Assembly (NCBI RefSeq): GCF_038049925.1
Contig: NZ_CP145809.1
Location: forward strand, 1,550,001-1,614,000
Origin: Georgenia sp. M64
GTDB lineage: Bacteria > Actinomycetota > Actinomycetes > Actinomycetales > Actinomycetaceae
Length of the DNA stretch: 64,000 nucleotides
Direction: 5' to 3'
Both the position numbers and the translations under genes were made by a program. The notes beneath the pieces are model-generated. The model made no database searches and was not told the origin of the DNA. It worked only from the letters and a program-made list of their open reading frames with translations. Shown here one piece after another: positions 18,489-27,673 of the stretch (positions are counted from its first letter, which is position 1; the number at the start of each line of letters is the position of its first letter).

Positions 18489-19868
18489 TCACTCCTTTCC
18501 GGTCTGCGGCGGCTGGGACGGTGCCGGGGTTCGCGGCTGGGGCGCAGACGGCGGGGGCGGTGTCTTCGACGGCGCGGTCTGGCCGCTACCCGCTTGGCCG
18601 TCGGCGCCGCTGGCGGCGGTCTCGGCCTGTCCGGCGACTGCTTTGCCGGCCTTCGGGCCGGCTTCGGCCGCGCCCTTGACGACCTGCGCTCCGACGACCA
18701 CTGCCGCTGCCGGACCCGCCGCCGCAGCACTGGCCCCCGCTCCTGCCGCCGCACCGGACCCTGCGCTGGCTCCGGCGCCTGCGGTGCCAGCGCTGCCGGT
18801 GCCGCTGGCTGCGGCCGGTGCCGGGGTGCGCGGCGGCGGGGTGCCGCCTGGTCCGCCGCCAGCCCCCTTCCCGCCTCCCGGGTCGCCGCCCTGGGGGTCA
18901 TCGAGAACCTTCTTCGGCTCGCCGCCGCCGGGGGTCTTGGAGGGCAGCGGGAGGGGACGGTTCAGGGCGTTCTTGGCTTCCTGCTCGGTGCCCATCTGCT
19001 GGTAGAGGTCGAAGCCGATGAACGACACGAACCGGTAGACCATGTACGGGGCGAAGGCCGCGATTCCCATCAGCACGATCCCGGTGATCGGCTCGGTGAC
19101 CGCGGTGATGTCCGCCTCGATGGGGGTGGCGATCTGGGTGATCGCCAGCAGGAAGATCACCACGAGCACGAGCTTGGACACGATCAGCGCGATCACGAAC
19201 GCGGCCCACTTGCCGATCCACCCCTTGGTGGCATCCCACGAGGCGCCGGCGAACGCGATCGGCGCGAGCACGACCCCGACCAGCAGCAGCGCCTTGCGGA
19301 TCAGCAGTGAGAACCAGACGATGAAGACCGCGGCGATCATCAGCCCGGCCAGGAAGATCGTGACGATCGCGCCGACGCCGGGAGCGGCGATGTTGATGCC
19401 GGTCAGGCCGGCGGCGAGCAGGATGATCTTGTCGCCCATCGTCTCGGTGGTCTCCCCGGACGCCTGGATGATGCCGATGCAGAGCTGGTCCACGATCTCC
19501 AGCGCGAGCGCGGTCAGCGTGACCACAACGAACGCGCCGAGCACCGATTTCGCCGCGCCGAGCGCGGCCCGGGACAGGGCGGTCGGATCACGCTTGATGA
19601 GCCCGGTGATGAGTTGCAGGCAGAAGAAGATCAGCACCAGGAACACGCCGATGCCGAAGATCAGGTTGTAGACGCTGGTGAACCCATCGGTCTGGACATC
19701 GACCAGGGTGGTCGTGTCGAACACCGCCCACATCGCCTCGATCAGCCAGCCGGCCGCGCCGCCCATCGCCTGGGCGAGCCAGTCGAACGGGGCCGCCACG
19801 ACCGTCGCAGCAGCTTCCCCGGCCACATCGCACACCGACGAGATGACCGGCACATCGCAGACACCCAT
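18489..19868 (-). CDS. VirB6/TrbL-like channel membrane protein
   Basis: A 459-aa protein with several long hydrophobic helices between residues about 60 and 300 (for example IFGIGVFLVLIFFCLQLITG, and a segment around LLLVGVVLAPIAFAG). It then has a disordered Gly/Pro/Ala-rich tail of about 130 residues. The topology and place in the operon match the polytopic inner-membrane channel component VirB6/TrbL. Sequence similarity to the canonical family cannot be judged by eye. Confidence 0.75.
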   Translation of the reverse strand: MGVCDVPVISSVCDVAGEAAATVVAAPFDWLAQAMGGAAGWLIEAMWAVFDTTTLVDVQTDGFTSVYNLIFGIGVFLVLIFFCLQLITGLIKRDPTALSRAALGAAKSVLGAFVVVTLTALALEIVDQLCIGIIQASGETTETMGDKIILLAAGLTGINIAAPGVGAIVTIFLAGLMIAAVFIVWFSLLIRKALLLVGVVLAPIAFAGASWDATKGWIGKWAAFVIALIVSKLVLVVIFLLAITQIATPIEADITAVTEPITGIVLMGIAAFAPYMVYRFVSFIGFDLYQQMGTEQEAKNALNRPLPLPSKTPGGGEPKKVLDDPQGGDPGGGKGAGGGPGGTPPPRTPAPAAASGTGSAGTAGAGASAGSGAAAGAGASAAAAGPAAAVVVGAQVVKGAAEAGPKAGKAVAGQAETAASGADGQAGSGQTAPSKTPPPPSAPQPRTPAPSQPPQTGKE

Positions 19869-19898
19869 CGTGAACCTCCTGTCGTGTCCGGGCCGGCC

Positions 19899-20168
19899 TC
19901 AGACGGCCTGACCGACGTCCCAGAAGAAGTTCACGAGCGTCACCGCCGCACCGCAGATCACCGCGGCACCGCAGGAGATCAGCACGCCGAGCTTCCCCCG
20001 CCCGGACAGGTGCGGATTGGAGCTGTTGGCGCCGTAGGCCCACACGATCGCGGACACGATCAGCGCCAAGACGGACAGGATGAGGCCGACCGTCATCACC
20101 GCGCCGACGATGGCGCGGAGCTGTTCGATGCCGGGCAGGCCGGAGCTGTTGGGGTCGATGTCGATCAC
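19899..20168 (-). CDS. Small DUF6112-like membrane protein (VirB2-sized), copy 1
   Basis: An 89-aa protein with two transmembrane helices (about 22-45 and 60-80) separated by a short basic loop, PHLSGRGKLGVL. The size and topology resemble VirB2-type pilin subunits, and it sits beside the VirB6-like gene. It is paralogous to the gene at 20257-20526: both share an acidic N-terminus with a G-I-E/G-D-L pattern and the loop S-x-GR-G-VL. Confidence 0.7.
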   Translation of the reverse strand: MIDIDPNSSGLPGIEQLRAIVGAVMTVGLILSVLALIVSAIVWAYGANSSNPHLSGRGKLGVLISCGAAVICGAAVTLVNFFWDVGQAV

Positions 20169-20256
20169 GGCGGTTACTCCCTCGCTGAGCGGATGGCTGG
20201 TTCAGCGGCGAGGTGAGCCAGTCACACCCTGAGCGCGTGCTGCCGTCGCGCGGGGG

Positions 20257-20526
20257 TCAGAGCTGGCGGCCGAGGACGATCAGCCAGTTCACCCACGCCA
20301 CCCCGGCACCGGCGAGCACGGCGGCACCGACCCCGACAAGCACCCCGACCCGGCCTTTGGAGGCCAGCGAGTGGTTGCCGTGCGAAGCGCCCAGCGCCCA
20401 GCAGATCGCCGAGACGACGATCATCAGCACCGCGACGACGAGCACGATCGTGAGCAGCGCACCGATCACCTGTTCCAGGTCACCGATCCCGGCCAGGCCG
20501 TCGAAGTCGGGGAACACGTCCATCAC
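20257..20526 (-). CDS. Small DUF6112-like membrane protein (VirB2-sized), copy 2
   Basis: An 89-aa paralogue of the downstream gene, with the same two-helix layout and a loop reading SLASKGRVGVLVGVG. Its start overlaps the end of the wall hydrolase gene by 4 bp. Duplication of a pilin-like gene may give a two-subunit pilus or a conjugation pore; no function is proven. Confidence 0.7.
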   Translation of the reverse strand: MMDVFPDFDGLAGIGDLEQVIGALLTIVLVVAVLMIVVSAICWALGASHGNHSLASKGRVGVLVGVGAAVLAGAGVAWVNWLIVLGRQL

Positions 20527-22178
20527 GCACCGGCCTTGACGGTGACGTGGAGGTGGTCGAAGTGTCCGCCGGTCACGTCACCGGGGTCGTGGCTTCCGCC
20601 GCCGTCGTAGTCGCGCCAGCCTTCGCCATCGCGGGCGATCGACCAGATGCGGCCCTGCCAGATTAGGTACTCCACGCCCAGGGTCTCGGCGTGGTCCTTC
20701 ATCCAGTTCGTCACCCGCCAGCCGTCCTCGAGTTGCGTGGGGGTGGGATAGGTCCCGATCCGGTTGCCGAAGGTGATGTCGCAGGCGCGTCCCAGCGGGT
20801 GCTCGGAGGTGGTGCCGGGCCGGGGCGAGTAGCAGGCCCAGCCGGTGTCGGGGAACCCGGCGCGGGCTTGGGCCACGAGGTGTGCCACCCGGGCGGTGAT
20901 CTGCCCGTCGCTGGTGGGGTCGTCCACGAGCCGGTCGGGGTCGCCGTCGACCGGGGCGGGTTCGCCCGCGGTGCCGCCGGGGGTGTCACAGCTGGTCGGG
21001 GCGCCGACTGCGGCTTCGGGCAGGTCGGCGGCGTTGTGCGCGTTGAGCCAGGCGGCGGCGTCGACGGCCTCGCCGTGGGTGCCGCCGGGGCGGACCTCGA
21101 AGTGTAGATGCGGTCCGGTGGAGTTGCCGTAGCTGCCGACATCGCCGATGTGCTGCCCGGCGACGACCCGGTCACCGGCTGAGGCGTGGAGGCCGGATTC
21201 CCACATGTGGGCGTAGGCGGTCGCCACCGTCTGGCCGTCGATCTGATGCTCGATGACGATCAGCCCGCCGTAGCCGCCGGAGAACTCCGCGACGGTCACG
21301 GTGCCGTCCGCGGCGGCGAGGATCGGGGTGCCGTCGGGGGCGGCGAGGTCGGTGCCGGTGTGGAACGACGACTCTCCGGTGATCGGGTGGACTCGTGGCC
21401 CGAACTCGCTGGTGAGCACCCAGGTTCCCTCCGGCAGCGGGAACACTACCCGCGCGGACTGTGCCACCGGAGCCGCCGCGACCACGGACCCCGCCGGACC
21501 GGCCGAGCCGGATGCGCCGGTTCCGTCGCTGGCGGCGCCAGTGAGGGCATCGAGGATCGCGTCGGCGACTGGCTGGTAGTTGCGGTAGCGGTCCGGGTAG
21601 GCGCTGACTTCGACGGCTTGGGCGGCTTCGCCGGGGTCCATGTGCTGCCAGCCCGGGATGTCCAGCAGCCCCCGCGGGCTCGGGTAGTTCGGGCCGTCCG
21701 GGCCGCCGAAGAACGCCCGCGCCTGGTAGGTCGGGTCCATCAGCTCCGCGACGGTGCCCCACCCGGATTGCGGTCGCATCTGGAACAGACCGAGCGAGTC
21801 GTGATCCGAGCCGTTGCCGTCGTTGGGGTAGTTCCCGCTGTCGGGGTAGGCGCCGGTGTTCGCCAACTGCCGCAGCGTGCTCTCGGTCAGCGCGGCCATC
21901 AGCGCGATCGTGATGCCGGGTCGGCCGACGCCCTCGATCCCGCCGCCGATCGTGATGATCGTGGCCGCGTGCGTGAGTTGCTGCCGGTTCAGCGTGAACG
22001 TCTCACCGTTGGCGGTCGTGACCGTCAGCGACTCCGGGACGGCCCCGACGGTGACGGACCCGCCGGGGGTCGCGCAGTTCGCGGCGGCGGGATTCATCAG
22101 CACGCCGATGCCGACCAGCCCCAGCATGGGGCCGAGCAGCAGCAGCGCGAGGACGGCGGCGGTGAGCTTCGTCAACAC
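20523..22178 (-). CDS. Three-domain cell-wall hydrolase of the transfer apparatus
   Basis: A 551-aa exported protein with a hydrophobic N-terminus (residues 5-30). Domain 1 (about 70-200) looks like a lysozyme-type transglycosylase (LMAALTESTLRQLAN, SLGLFQMRPQSGWG). Domain 2 is an M23 zinc endopeptidase with H273xxxD277 and HLH (357-359). Domain 3 (about 425-551) is a VanY/DD-peptidase-like fold with H460 in HPLGRACDI and a C-terminal HFDHLHV. It would open peptidoglycan for the secretion channel, combining VirB1-like glycan cleavage with peptide cleavage. Confidence 0.85.
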   Translation of the reverse strand: MLTKLTAAVLALLLLGPMLGLVGIGVLMNPAAANCATPGGSVTVGAVPESLTVTTANGETFTLNRQQLTHAATIITIGGGIEGVGRPGITIALMAALTESTLRQLANTGAYPDSGNYPNDGNGSDHDSLGLFQMRPQSGWGTVAELMDPTYQARAFFGGPDGPNYPSPRGLLDIPGWQHMDPGEAAQAVEVSAYPDRYRNYQPVADAILDALTGAASDGTGASGSAGPAGSVVAAAPVAQSARVVFPLPEGTWVLTSEFGPRVHPITGESSFHTGTDLAAPDGTPILAAADGTVTVAEFSGGYGGLIVIEHQIDGQTVATAYAHMWESGLHASAGDRVVAGQHIGDVGSYGNSTGPHLHFEVRPGGTHGEAVDAAAWLNAHNAADLPEAAVGAPTSCDTPGGTAGEPAPVDGDPDRLVDDPTSDGQITARVAHLVAQARAGFPDTGWACYSPRPGTTSEHPLGRACDITFGNRIGTYPTPTQLEDGWRVTNWMKDHAETLGVEYLIWQGRIWSIARDGEGWRDYDGGGSHDPGDVTGGHFDHLHVTVKAGA

Positions 22179-22193
22179 GGTAGGACCCGGCGG

Positions 22194-22883
22194 CTATCGG
22201 AGTGGGTTGTCGAGCTGGGACAGGCGCAGTACATGACACAGGCCGGTGCGCAACTGCGGTGTCGGCGGCGGGCAGGCCAGGAACACCGTGAACGACACCG
22301 ACTGCTCAGCCGTGACCGGTTCGCCGTTCCAGACGCCCGCGCGGTGGCGGGTGCCCTCGATCGTGACCGCGGTGGCACCAGGAGGGAGCTGCCCGGGCTG
22401 GGCTTGCTCGACCGCCTGATCCCATGCCTCCGGTACGAACGAGCGGTCGATGACCAGGCGCTGGGTGGTGGCGTACTGGCGCAGCTCGATCCACGCCTCC
22501 CGGGAGGGCAGGTAGGCGGCGATGTCCGAGGCGAGTCCGGCCTGCTCGGCGCCGGAGGGGTCGCCGACCTCCAAGATTCCCGCGGAGTAGTCCAGCGGCA
22601 TCAGCCCCGAGCCGGTGTCCCACCCGAACAGCGCCTCCGCGACGTTGCGGGCGAACTGATCCGGGTCGTGAGAGGGCAACACTAGCGGCGGCCCTGGCGC
22701 CTCCGGGCCGGTCTCGCCGGGCACGGTGACGGTCGGTGCCGGTGCGGGTGCGTCGTCACGGGGTGGTCGTGGGCCGGTGATGAGCCCGTAGACGCCGATA
22801 CCGACCAGGAGCAGCAGCACGATCCCGGCGGCGATCACGGCGATCAGCCGGCCACGGGACCAGGACGCGAGATTCGTCTTCAT
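22194..22883 (-). CDS. VirB8/TcpC-like conjugation protein
   Basis: A 229-aa bitopic protein: a short cytoplasmic N-terminus, one transmembrane helix (about 14-35), a Pro-rich linker and a periplasm-side domain. This matches the layout of VirB8/TcpC assembly factors of Gram-positive conjugation systems. The assignment rests on topology and operon position, not on a sequence motif. Confidence 0.6.
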   Translation of the reverse strand: MKTNLASWSRGRLIAVIAAGIVLLLLVGIGVYGLITGPRPPRDDAPAPAPTVTVPGETGPEAPGPPLVLPSHDPDQFARNVAEALFGWDTGSGLMPLDYSAGILEVGDPSGAEQAGLASDIAAYLPSREAWIELRQYATTQRLVIDRSFVPEAWDQAVEQAQPGQLPPGATAVTIEGTRHRAGVWNGEPVTAEQSVSFTVFLACPPPTPQLRTGLCHVLRLSQLDNPLR

Positions 22884-22929
22884 ACCCGCCAGGTGCGCCC
22901 ACCCACGACACGCCGGGACCCGGGGTAGT

Positions 22930-23940
22930 TCAGAGGGCGCGTAGCAGCGGCTGGTCGGGCTGGGTCGCGGTGCGGGCGGTGCGGAGCCGGTCAGCGAAGG
23001 CCATCGTGCCTTCGACGGCGGCGAAGAACGCCTCGATCTGCTCGTCGGTCAGGTCGGTCGCCAGCTCGTCCACGTCGTAGTGCGTCCACCACGCGTCCAG
23101 CTCGCCCCAGGTCAGCACGAACGCGCGTACCGAGAACCGCGTCGGCCCCTCGTCCCCGTCAGCGGGTCGCGCCCCGGATGCGGCCCGTTTCGGAGCCTTT
23201 CCGCGCCGGGTGGTGTGGACGCGGGCGAGCGCTTCGTCGGCCAGCTCGTGCAGCCGCCGGTCCCGCTCGGCACCGGTGTCGGCGTGTGCGTCCCGGAGAC
23301 GCTGGAAGATCGGATTGACCGGCGCGCCGGCCTCGATCCGCGCCAGCCCGTCACGGGCCTGGCCGCGCAGCTCCTCAGAGACGGCGGGGTCGCCGGTCAG
23401 GCGTTGCAGGAACCCGATCTGCTCCAGCCGCGTGTAGGACGACGAGCCGGTCACCATCCGTGCTGCCTGCGCGCGGGCATCACCGAGCGGGCCGGGTGCT
23501 GGTGGTCCCGCCGAATCGGCGGGACCATGCTTCCCGGGCTCGTGGCCGTCCTGGAACTGGGTGGCCGCCTTCCTGCGGGCGGCGTCCTCGGCGATGAGTT
23601 CCTTGATCTCCCGGTACAGCCCGGCGGCCTCGATCGGGGTGAGGGACTTGTGGAGCTGGTTGTCGTCCTGTTCAGCGAGCAGATGCCCGAGCCGGTCCGA
23701 GATGCCCGAACGCACCCACACGCTGACGCGGCGGTGCCCGAGCTGCTTGATCGCCGCGAGCCGCCGCGCCCCGCACACCAGCGTCCCGTCCGGGGTGATC
23801 GTCGGCGGCTGCAACAGGCCGTCCCGCTCGATCGACGCCGCCAGAGCGTCGAGGTCGCCCAGGTCGGTGCGGTGCCGGCGCCCGACGGTGATGGAGTCCA
23901 CCGTCCGCTCCAGCTCGATCCGCCCGTCCGGGGTGTTCAT
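22930..23940 (-). CDS. ParB/Spo0J-like partition or regulatory protein
   Basis: A 336-aa protein with an N-terminal ParB nuclease-like domain: LDALAASIERDGLLQPPTI, then GARRLAAIKQLGHRRVSVWV (the G-x-RR CTP-binding box), then LAEQDDNQLHKSLTPIEAA. A helical central domain and a C-terminal part with helices follow. It probably binds element DNA for partition or control during the circular stage. No ParA partner is seen in the window. Its start overlaps the upstream gene's stop by 4 bp. Confidence 0.8.
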   Translation of the reverse strand: MNTPDGRIELERTVDSITVGRRHRTDLGDLDALAASIERDGLLQPPTITPDGTLVCGARRLAAIKQLGHRRVSVWVRSGISDRLGHLLAEQDDNQLHKSLTPIEAAGLYREIKELIAEDAARRKAATQFQDGHEPGKHGPADSAGPPAPGPLGDARAQAARMVTGSSSYTRLEQIGFLQRLTGDPAVSEELRGQARDGLARIEAGAPVNPIFQRLRDAHADTGAERDRRLHELADEALARVHTTRRGKAPKRAASGARPADGDEGPTRFSVRAFVLTWGELDAWWTHYDVDELATDLTDEQIEAFFAAVEGTMAFADRLRTARTATQPDQPLLRAL

Positions 23941-24860
23941 CGGGCGCCTCGCGACGTGTCGGTGCCGCGCGTGTTCGTGCCGGGTGCCGCCAGCGACAGG
24001 GTGAGCACGAGGTCGTCGTCGCGCAGCAGCACCGGCAGCGTCTCACCGATCAGCAGCCGCAGCAGGATGCCCCGTCCGGCGCCGGTCGCCGCGAGCTCCG
24101 CCGCGGGGCTGCCCAGCAGCGCACGCAGCAGCACCGCCCAGGTCCGGCCCGGCATGTCGAGCAACGCGCGGGCGTGCTTGTCGCGCCGCAGCGTCTCGTA
24201 GGCGGTGTGCCGGTTCCCGACCCGGGTCAGCGCCCCGCAGACATGCTCCACCGCCGCCCGCGCGGTCCCCGCCGGCCAGCCCAGCAGCACCAGCAGGGTG
24301 ATCGCATCCGCGACCGCCGCGGTCGCCGAGGTCGGTTCCGACCCGTCCCGCCCCGCGTCGTCATCGTGTTCCTCGCCGTGCCCGGTGGTGTCATGCGGAT
24401 CGGTGATCTGGAAGGCGGGGTGGTAGTCGTCCAGTGGGTTCTCCCGGTCGGAGAGCCGTTCGGGGTCGTGGAACACCGAGTAGCGGGGCCGACGCGCCTG
24501 GTGGGTCGAGCACAGCAGCCCTTGGCCGCGTTCCTCGGCGATGCAGGTGATCCGCACCGCGTGGGTGACCACCGCCCACGGGTCATCCGCGGTGCGGGCG
24601 GCCTTGCTGCGCATCACGTCGAACGCCGCCGACGCGGCCTCCCACGGGTCGAGCCGGTGCTTGTGCGCCAGGGCCGCGTACTTCTCGGCCGCGAACGCCA
24701 TCAGCTCGCCCGCCACCGGGTCCTGCTCCCACGCTCCACGCCCCGCGGCGTGGAGCCGGTGCAGCAGTGCGCGCAGCCCTTCGCTGCTGCGGTAGTCCTC
24801 CGCCCGCTCGCCGCTGCTCGTCGCGTTGGTCGTGCCGGTGGTTGTGGTGTCGTCAGTCAT
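23937..24860 (-). CDS. Conserved ICE protein of unknown function
   Basis: A 307-aa protein of no recognised family. The start at 24860 is preferred because AGGAGG lies about ten bases upstream; the open frame continues far beyond but there the codons read as Arg-rich nonsense. The middle contains DDPWAVVTHAVRITCIAEERG and RYSVFHDPERLSDRENPLDD, and the C-terminal 110 residues are helical (LLVLLGWPAGTARAAVEHV). It overlaps the ParB-like gene by 4 bp. Confidence 0.6.
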   Translation of the reverse strand: MTDDTTTTGTTNATSSGERAEDYRSSEGLRALLHRLHAAGRGAWEQDPVAGELMAFAAEKYAALAHKHRLDPWEAASAAFDVMRSKAARTADDPWAVVTHAVRITCIAEERGQGLLCSTHQARRPRYSVFHDPERLSDRENPLDDYHPAFQITDPHDTTGHGEEHDDDAGRDGSEPTSATAAVADAITLLVLLGWPAGTARAAVEHVCGALTRVGNRHTAYETLRRDKHARALLDMPGRTWAVLLRALLGSPAAELAATGAGRGILLRLLIGETLPVLLRDDDLVLTLSLAAPGTNTRGTDTSRGAR

Positions 24861-24954
24861 GGTCGGGGCACCTCCTGGCGGGCAGGTGCGCCCGCAGGTC
24901 CCTGCGGGTCTGACCTCCGCCAGCCAGGCGTCCACCACTGACCACCGCTCCCGG

Positions 24955-25365
24955 CTACCGCATCCCGACCCCGGACCGCGCCTGGGCATGGTCCGTGCCG
25001 CCGCGACGCCCGAACGCCGACAACGGCGGCAGATGCCGGGCCCGTTCGCCCGCCCACTGCGCGCCCTTCTCGATCGGAGCGCGCAGCCGGCGGCTCCCCG
25101 CGGCGGCGAGGTCGACGCCGCCGCGCGACAGCGCCCCGCCGGCACGGGCGAACAGATCGGTCGGGCGCACCCAGTCCACGCCCCGGCCCCGTACCTGCGC
25201 CAGCTTCTCCTTCGCGGCCCGGCGGGACGCGGCGTCCCTGATCGCGTCCGGCGTTCCCGTCGCCTCCGCATCCTCGGCCGGCGCGGTCTGTGTCTGCGGG
25301 GCGTCGTCCGGCACGCGATGCCGGCGGTACTGCTCGACCGGGTTCGTCTGGTCCTGGTCGTTCAT
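24955..25365 (-). CDS. Small basic hypothetical protein
   Basis: A 136-aa hydrophilic protein, rich in Arg/Ala, with a charged helix near residues 40-60 (RDAASRRAAKEKLAQVRGR). No motif recognised. It overlaps the DUF2637 gene by 4 bp, so it belongs to the transfer operon. Confidence 0.6.
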   Translation of the reverse strand: MNDQDQTNPVEQYRRHRVPDDAPQTQTAPAEDAEATGTPDAIRDAASRRAAKEKLAQVRGRGVDWVRPTDLFARAGGALSRGGVDLAAAGSRRLRAPIEKGAQWAGERARHLPPLSAFGRRGGTDHAQARSGVGMR

Positions 25366-26090
25366 GACGTGACTCCTTCCCTTACGGGCTCGGACCCGGG
25401 CGGGCCGGCCTCATCGCTGTGGTGCGCGTCGGGACGCTCGGGGCGGGGCAGCCACCGGCCGACCGTCGAGGGATGCACTCCCAGGTGCCGGGCGATGGCC
25501 TTGTTCGACCACTCCCGCTCCCGTAGCTGCGCCGCCTGCGCCCGACGATCCGAACCCGCGTCTTCACCCGCCTCGACGGGGCCGGGCGTGGCAGGCGGGG
25601 GTGCGGCCGGTGCGGGCTCGATGCCTGGCACGGTGGCCGTGGCGGGCGGCACCTCGCCCGCTGTCTCTGGCGGGTCGGCGGGACGGGCGCCGGCTCGGGT
25701 CAGGACGACGGTCAGATGGGTGATCGCCAGCAGCACCACGGGCGGCACCGCGGCGACGGCGGCCGCGAGCGGGCCGGGCACGTCGGCGTCCGCGGCGACG
25801 ACCGCGTGCAGGGAGTTCGCCGTCACCGAGACCGCCGCGCCGCCGATCAGCAGCGTCCACGGATACCAGGCCGCCTTCTCACCGGCGAGCGCCACCACGG
25901 CGACTGTGGACACCACGATCACGCCATCGACGATCAGTGGCCACGCCCACGCCTGCCCCGCACCGATCCCGGAGCGGCGGGCCAAGTCCGCCAACGCGGT
26001 GAACGACAGCCAGAACGCCCCGGCCGCGATGAACACCGTCCCGGCAACGGATGTGACCACCGCCCAGCGCTGCCCCCGCACCCTGTTCAC
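25362..26090 (-). CDS. DUF2637/SpdB-like membrane protein with C-terminal HTH
   Basis: A 242-aa protein. Four hydrophobic helices in residues 10-135, including WAWPLIVDGVIVVSTVAVVAL, match DUF2637, the family of spread (Spd) proteins in actinomycete plasmids. A Pro-rich linker leads to a C-terminal helix-turn-helix (REREWSNKAIARHLGVHPST, then VGRWL). A membrane-anchored DNA-binding protein in intermycelial or conjugative DNA spread is plausible. It overlaps the prim-pol gene by 4 bp. Confidence 0.78.
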   Translation of the reverse strand: MNRVRGQRWAVVTSVAGTVFIAAGAFWLSFTALADLARRSGIGAGQAWAWPLIVDGVIVVSTVAVVALAGEKAAWYPWTLLIGGAAVSVTANSLHAVVAADADVPGPLAAAVAAVPPVVLLAITHLTVVLTRAGARPADPPETAGEVPPATATVPGIEPAPAAPPPATPGPVEAGEDAGSDRRAQAAQLREREWSNKAIARHLGVHPSTVGRWLPRPERPDAHHSDEAGPPGSEPVREGVTS

Positions 26091-27022
26091 CCCAGGCCCC
26101 TCACCGCGCTCGCCCGTGACCCGGGATCACGTCGAGCGAGCCCGCCCGCTGGCGGGCTCGCCGAGGCGGAGCGTTCTCGGCGGGCGGCTCCCGCGTTGAC
26201 GCTGCGGTAGGCGCTGTAGACGGTGCGGGTGATCTCCCGCTCGGCGAAGTCGGGCTGCTCGGCACGCACCAGCGCATCTAGAGCCTCGGAGACCGGCACG
26301 TTCCCCTCAGCCAGGCGGCACGCGGCCCAGAACAGCTTGTAGTTCCGATCGCCCTTGACCTGCCGGGACAGCCACGCCGCCAGCCGGTCCGCGTCTTCCC
26401 GTCCCGACGCCTGCCCACCTTGCCGCAATGGGCGGCGTGGCGGTGGCGGATCGAGGAAGTCGCGTAGCCGCACCGCATCCACCGGGGCGACCACACCGGT
26501 GGCCACTTGCTCGACCCGGTACGAGACCGAAGTACCGTCCAGTCGCAGCGTCGAGGGCGGGGCGATGACGTAGCCGCCGTCCCCGCGGCAATCCACGCCG
26601 GCCTTGCCGACCACCCACGACCGCTGCACCCGCCCCGAGACAGCCGGGAAGTAGGCATGCTGACCCCCGGTGGGCGTGGTCACCGTCGCCAATGGCGCCG
26701 GGATCAGACCCGCCCGAGCCGCCCGCGCATACGCCGCGTACCCATCGACACCGTGCACGTCCACATCGATCACAACCAGACCTGAGACGGCGCCGGTCGG
26801 GATGCCGATGTTCGCCTCCGGCTGCCACCGCCACCACCCCTGCACGCGCCGCGCGTCGGTCGTCGCGCGCCGGAAACCGGACGAGACGAGGGGCGTCTTC
26901 TCACCCGGCACGCACGGGAACACCGGCACCCCGGCCCGTGCCAACTCGCGCGCCGCGACCGACAACGGCAGACCGTCGAGCCGGTCGAACACGGCGGCGA
27001 GGGTTCCGGGGGCGACCATCAC
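26087..27022 (-). CDS. Prim-pol type DNA primase/polymerase
   Basis: A 311-aa protein with an archaeo-eukaryotic primase-like (prim-pol) domain: ARELARAGVPVFPCVPGEKTP at the N-terminus, the metal-binding D86xD88 in VVIDVDVHG, and TPTGGQHAYF. The C-terminal 80 residues form a small helical domain. It is likely the replication or priming enzyme for the circular or transferred form. No helicase domain is fused. It overlaps the ArdC C-terminal fragment by 4 bp. Confidence 0.85.
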   Translation of the reverse strand: MMVAPGTLAAVFDRLDGLPLSVAARELARAGVPVFPCVPGEKTPLVSSGFRRATTDARRVQGWWRWQPEANIGIPTGAVSGLVVIDVDVHGVDGYAAYARAARAGLIPAPLATVTTPTGGQHAYFPAVSGRVQRSWVVGKAGVDCRGDGGYVIAPPSTLRLDGTSVSYRVEQVATGVVAPVDAVRLRDFLDPPPPRRPLRQGGQASGREDADRLAAWLSRQVKGDRNYKLFWAACRLAEGNVPVSEALDALVRAEQPDFAEREITRTVYSAYRSVNAGAARRERSASASPPAGGLARRDPGSRASAVRGLG

Positions 27023-27441
27023 AGCACCGGCCCCGGCGCCGCCTGCACCCTCCGCGGCTCACGCTCGGGCAGCGGCTCCACCCGCGGCGCCCGCTCCGGT
27101 GCCCGTTCTGGTCCAGAGTGTGCGGGTCCGGAGCGTTCGGGGGTGTCGATGCGCAGCGAGGTCGGGTTGCCGTTGCCGAGCTGGATCGTATCGAGCTGGC
27201 CCAGAACCTCGGTCGCGGTGCGCCGGACCTTCTCGCCGGTGTCGCGGATGACCTGAACCGGGTCCTTGCCGTCCACGTTCGCCGCCCACCCCGCCACATA
27301 GGGGACCGTGTAGTCGCTGGTGTCCATGCCATGCGCGGCAGCGATCATCAACGCCACCGACTCGGCCTCGACCTCACCGGTCCCGCGATGCCGGCGGGCC
27401 TCCTGCTGGTTCGGCCCGTGCATCCGGACGTGACCCAGCTC
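27019..27441 (-). pseudogene. ArdC-like antirestriction metallopeptidase, C-terminal fragment
   Basis: The 140-aa end of a zincin-type ArdC/ImmA-like protein, beginning GAG CTG GGT CAC (ELGH). The other part lies at 34183-34854 and ends ...AAQVKTLAH. Joining the two restores HELGHVRMHG, the HExxH zinc motif, and the third ligand region EVEAESVAL. The gene is split by the 6.7-kb element at 27442-34182. Read alone, translation could begin only within element sequence, so the product is almost surely inactive. Confidence 0.88.
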
Positions 27442-27673
27442 TTTTCTGCACCAGCGCTGAGAGGCCGCAGGGGAAACTAATGTCATGCGGGTTAGGTGTG
27501 CGAACCGATCCCGAGGTCGTTCTCACGCAGCACGGGAGCCTTGGTGCGGCATGTGGAAGGGCGGATGTCGAACTCCACCGCCGCTAGCGCAACCGAGACA
27601 AACTACCGTCTCCCGAACGCTGGTAGGGGGTTCGGGGGTTCACGCCTGGATGACGCGAACCCCCGATGCTCGC

